Below are positions 20,733 through 22,357 of a stretch of 22,357 nt of DNA, one piece after another. Under the pieces are notes generated by a model that did not search any database, was not told the origin of the DNA, and was given only the letters and a program-made list of their open reading frames with translations. The DNA comes from CAZLYK01 sp964563495 (GTDB taxonomy: Bacteria > Acidobacteriota > Blastocatellia > RBC074), in contig CAZLYK010000083.1 in NCBI GenBank assembly GCA_964563495.1, positions 1-22,357 of the forward strand. Direction: 5' to 3'. The translations under genes and the position numbers were made by a program. Position 1 is the first letter of the stretch. Every line of letters starts with the position of its first letter.

Positions 20733-22298
20733 ATGATCCTTGCCGCACTCGATATTGGTTCCAATTCGATTCATCTGGTCGTGGTCAAGACCGCTGATGA
20801 AAAATCCTTTCAGGTGCTGGCCAGCGCCAAGGAAGTAGTCCGGCTGGCGCGAAGCGTGGCTCGTGAAGGGCAACTTTCGCGCGCCGCGATCGATCGGGCG
20901 ATTGAATGCCTCAAGCGGTTTCGGCGGACGGCTGAGGAATACGGTGCGGAGGAGATGCTCACCGTGGCGACCAGCGCAGTCCGCGAGGCGTCGAACCGGG
21001 CCGAATTCCTGGTGCGGGCCGAGAAGGAAGCCGGCGTTCACGTCGAGCTGCTCTCGGGGATCGAAGAGGCGCGGTTGATCGCGCTCGCCGTGTCGGTCAA
21101 GGAACGGTCGCGCACTCGCCAGCGCCAGCTGGTGATCGATATCGGCGGCGGCAGCATGGAGCTGGCCGTCACGCGCAACGGAGAGCCCGCCGCCTTGCTC
21201 TCGCTCAAACTCGGCGCGGTCCGTCTGACCGAATTGTTCGTCAAGAGCGATCCGCTGGCCAAGAAACAGTTGCGTCGCTTGCGATCCGAGCTGCGAGAGG
21301 TGATTGCGGCTCGTGCGCCGGAGATTTTGGAGGTCGGCTTCGATCTCTGCTACGGCACATCCGGCACGATCAACACGCTCTGCGCCATCACCATGCGGCG
21401 GCGGCTGGCGGCCGCGCACGGGAGTTCGATCCGTAGCCAGGTGCAGGCGTCACTGACCCTCGATGAATTAACCGCGCTCAATCGGGAACTCGCGGCTCTC
21501 TCATTGGAAGAGCGATCGAAGATTCCAGGGCTCAATCGCGATCGGGCCGAAATTATCGTCGCCGGCGGGCAGACGCTGGAGGCGGCCATGGAAGTTCTCG
21601 GTGTGGCGGAGCTGGCCGCGAGCAACTGGGCGCTTCGCGAGGGCGTGATCATCGCTCACCGCATGCGTCGCAGCGCGGCGATCCTGGCCTCGTCCGGCCA
21701 GCTCGAGCGCGACCCCAGCCTGAGCGGCGCTTTTGCCCTGGCCAGGCATTTCCAATCCGACTTGAATCATGCGCGACGCGTCGCCTTCCTTTCGCAACAG
21801 ATGTTCGATGATTTGCATCCGCTCCACCGGCTGGGCGGCGAGCACCGGCGATTGCTGATCGCCGCCGCCATCCTGCACGACATCGGTTATTTCGTCTCGC
21901 ACACCAACCATCATAAACATTCGGCTTATCTCATTCATTACGGCGAGTTGACCGGGTTCACCGATTCGGAAGTCGCGATCATCGCCAATCTCGCGCGCTA
22001 TCACCGCGCTTCAATCCCCAAAGCCAGGCATCCTTTCTTTATCTCGCTGCCGGTTGAAGATCGGGAGGTCGTGCGGCGGCTCGCCGCCATTTTGCGCGTG
22101 GCCGATGCGCTCGATCGGGATCATAAGGGGGATGTCCAAAGCGCCAGATGTGAGATCGGCGAGAAGACCATCCGACTCACTGCCGCAAGCTTGCGTGAGA
22201 AAGAGACGACACGCTGGCGCGTCGAAGAACGTGGCGACCTGCTCGCCGAAGTATTCGATCGTCGCCTGGAGCTGACCATCGTTGGAGTGAGGGAGTGA
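20733..22298 (+). CDS. ppx: Ppx/GppA phosphatase with C-terminal HD region
   Basis: This is a 521-residue protein. The ASKHA phosphatase part (1-310) has ALDIGSNSIHLV (5-16), TVATSAVREA (77-86), SGIEEARLI with the catalytic-type Glu111, VIDIGGGSMEL (134-144), LKLGAVRLTE and YGTSGTINTL (207-216). The C-terminal part (about 335-500) is HD-type, with His346, His382-Asp383 (ILHDIGY) and HHKHS (393-397). This is the long exopolyphosphatase/guanosine pentaphosphate phosphatase architecture, about the length of E. coli Ppx. It hydrolyses polyphosphate or pppGpp; which one cannot be decided here. Start ATG 20733 is the only good one, yet it has no Shine-Dalgarno site because a repeat hairpin occupies the leader. 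The last codons (VGVRE) are encoded by the start of the octamer repeat array. Confidence 0.93.
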   Translation: MILAALDIGSNSIHLVVVKTADEKSFQVLASAKEVVRLARSVAREGQLSRAAIDRAIECLKRFRRTAEEYGAEEMLTVATSAVREASNRAEFLVRAEKEAGVHVELLSGIEEARLIALAVSVKERSRTRQRQLVIDIGGGSMELAVTRNGEPAALLSLKLGAVRLTELFVKSDPLAKKQLRRLRSELREVIAARAPEILEVGFDLCYGTSGTINTLCAITMRRRLAAAHGSSIRSQVQASLTLDELTALNRELAALSLEERSKIPGLNRDRAEIIVAGGQTLEAAMEVLGVAELAASNWALREGVIIAHRMRRSAAILASSGQLERDPSLSGAFALARHFQSDLNHARRVAFLSQQMFDDLHPLHRLGGEHRRLLIAAAILHDIGYFVSHTNHHKHSAYLIHYGELTGFTDSEVAIIANLARYHRASIPKARHPFFISLPVEDREVVRRLAAILRVADALDRDHKGDVQSARCEIGEKTIRLTAASLREKETTRWRVEERGDLLAEVFDRRLELTIVGVRE

Positions 22299-22357
22299 GG
22301 GAGTGACGGGGCGACGGGGCGACGGGGCGACGGGGCGACGGGGCGACGGGGCGACGG
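22284..22357 (+). repeat. 8-bp tandem repeat array, continues past window
   Basis: The octamer runs in phase as GGAGTGAG twice, GGAGTGAC once, then GGGGCGAC repeatedly to the window edge. Gradual change from the first form to the second is visible. The array begins inside the ppx-like gene and supplies its stop codon. Its full length is not seen. Confidence 0.9.

Noticed and set aside
22284..22357. Octamer array as a CRISPR array
   Set aside because: The unit is 8 bp with no spacers, so it is a simple tandem repeat.

Overview
The window looks like chromosomal DNA of an Acidobacteriota bacterium, probably class Blastocatellia. This is an inference. It rests on a very large Oar-type TonB-dependent receptor with an N-terminal carboxypeptidase-regulatory-like domain, moderately high G+C, gap-rich spacing with degenerate repeats in nearly every intergenic region, and a GGGGCGAC octamer tandem array at the right edge. 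No rRNA, tRNA, CRISPR array, transposase or integrase was seen. Twelve protein genes are called: ten on the + strand and two on the - strand.

Left end (1-7787). A minus-strand zinc-ribbon/AIM24 gene is followed by a divergent three-gene operon with a good sigma70-type promoter. The operon encodes a gingipain/C25-like caspase-fold protease, a 1306-residue CHAT protease fused to a NACHT-like (degenerate P-loop) module and a C-terminal HEAT-like region, and an alpha/beta hydrolase with a GHSFG nucleophile elbow. The first two genes overlap by ATGA and the third starts 17 nt after the second. None has a signal peptide. The architecture (two proteases, a STAND-like switch, a helical-repeat sensor and a hydrolase) is what is expected of an intracellular conflict, immunity or cell-death system. 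This is the main candidate for an undescribed system here.

Middle (7788-14420). A secreted LamG-domain protein gene is bracketed by inverted copies of a ~50 bp repeat. It is followed by the TonB-dependent receptor with its own promoter, then by a complete enolase gene. A strong GC hairpin separates enolase from the convergent minus-strand ATP-grasp gene.

Right end (14427-22357). The ATP-grasp gene (glutathionylspermidine-synthase-like) is divergent from a pair of translationally coupled genes: a GalU-family nucleotidyltransferase and a GHMP kinase that closely resembles plant glucuronokinase. Together these suggest a glucuronate to glucuronate-1-P to UDP-glucuronate salvage route. An exported amidohydrolase, an exported DUF4097-type beta-repeat protein and a Ppx/GppA phosphatase with a C-terminal HD region follow.

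Non-coding structure. A degenerate repeat with the core AATAGACAGGAT occurs in most gaps. In five cases it starts 0-5 nt after a stop codon. It continues as GAT(T) motifs about 9-11 nt apart and sometimes forms inverted pairs. A second class of GC-rich hairpins with a GTCCT-type loop occurs at 14386 and 15922, with related sequence near 15984 and 17962. Several genes have start codons that differ from the longest open frame. Those choices are argued entry by entry.
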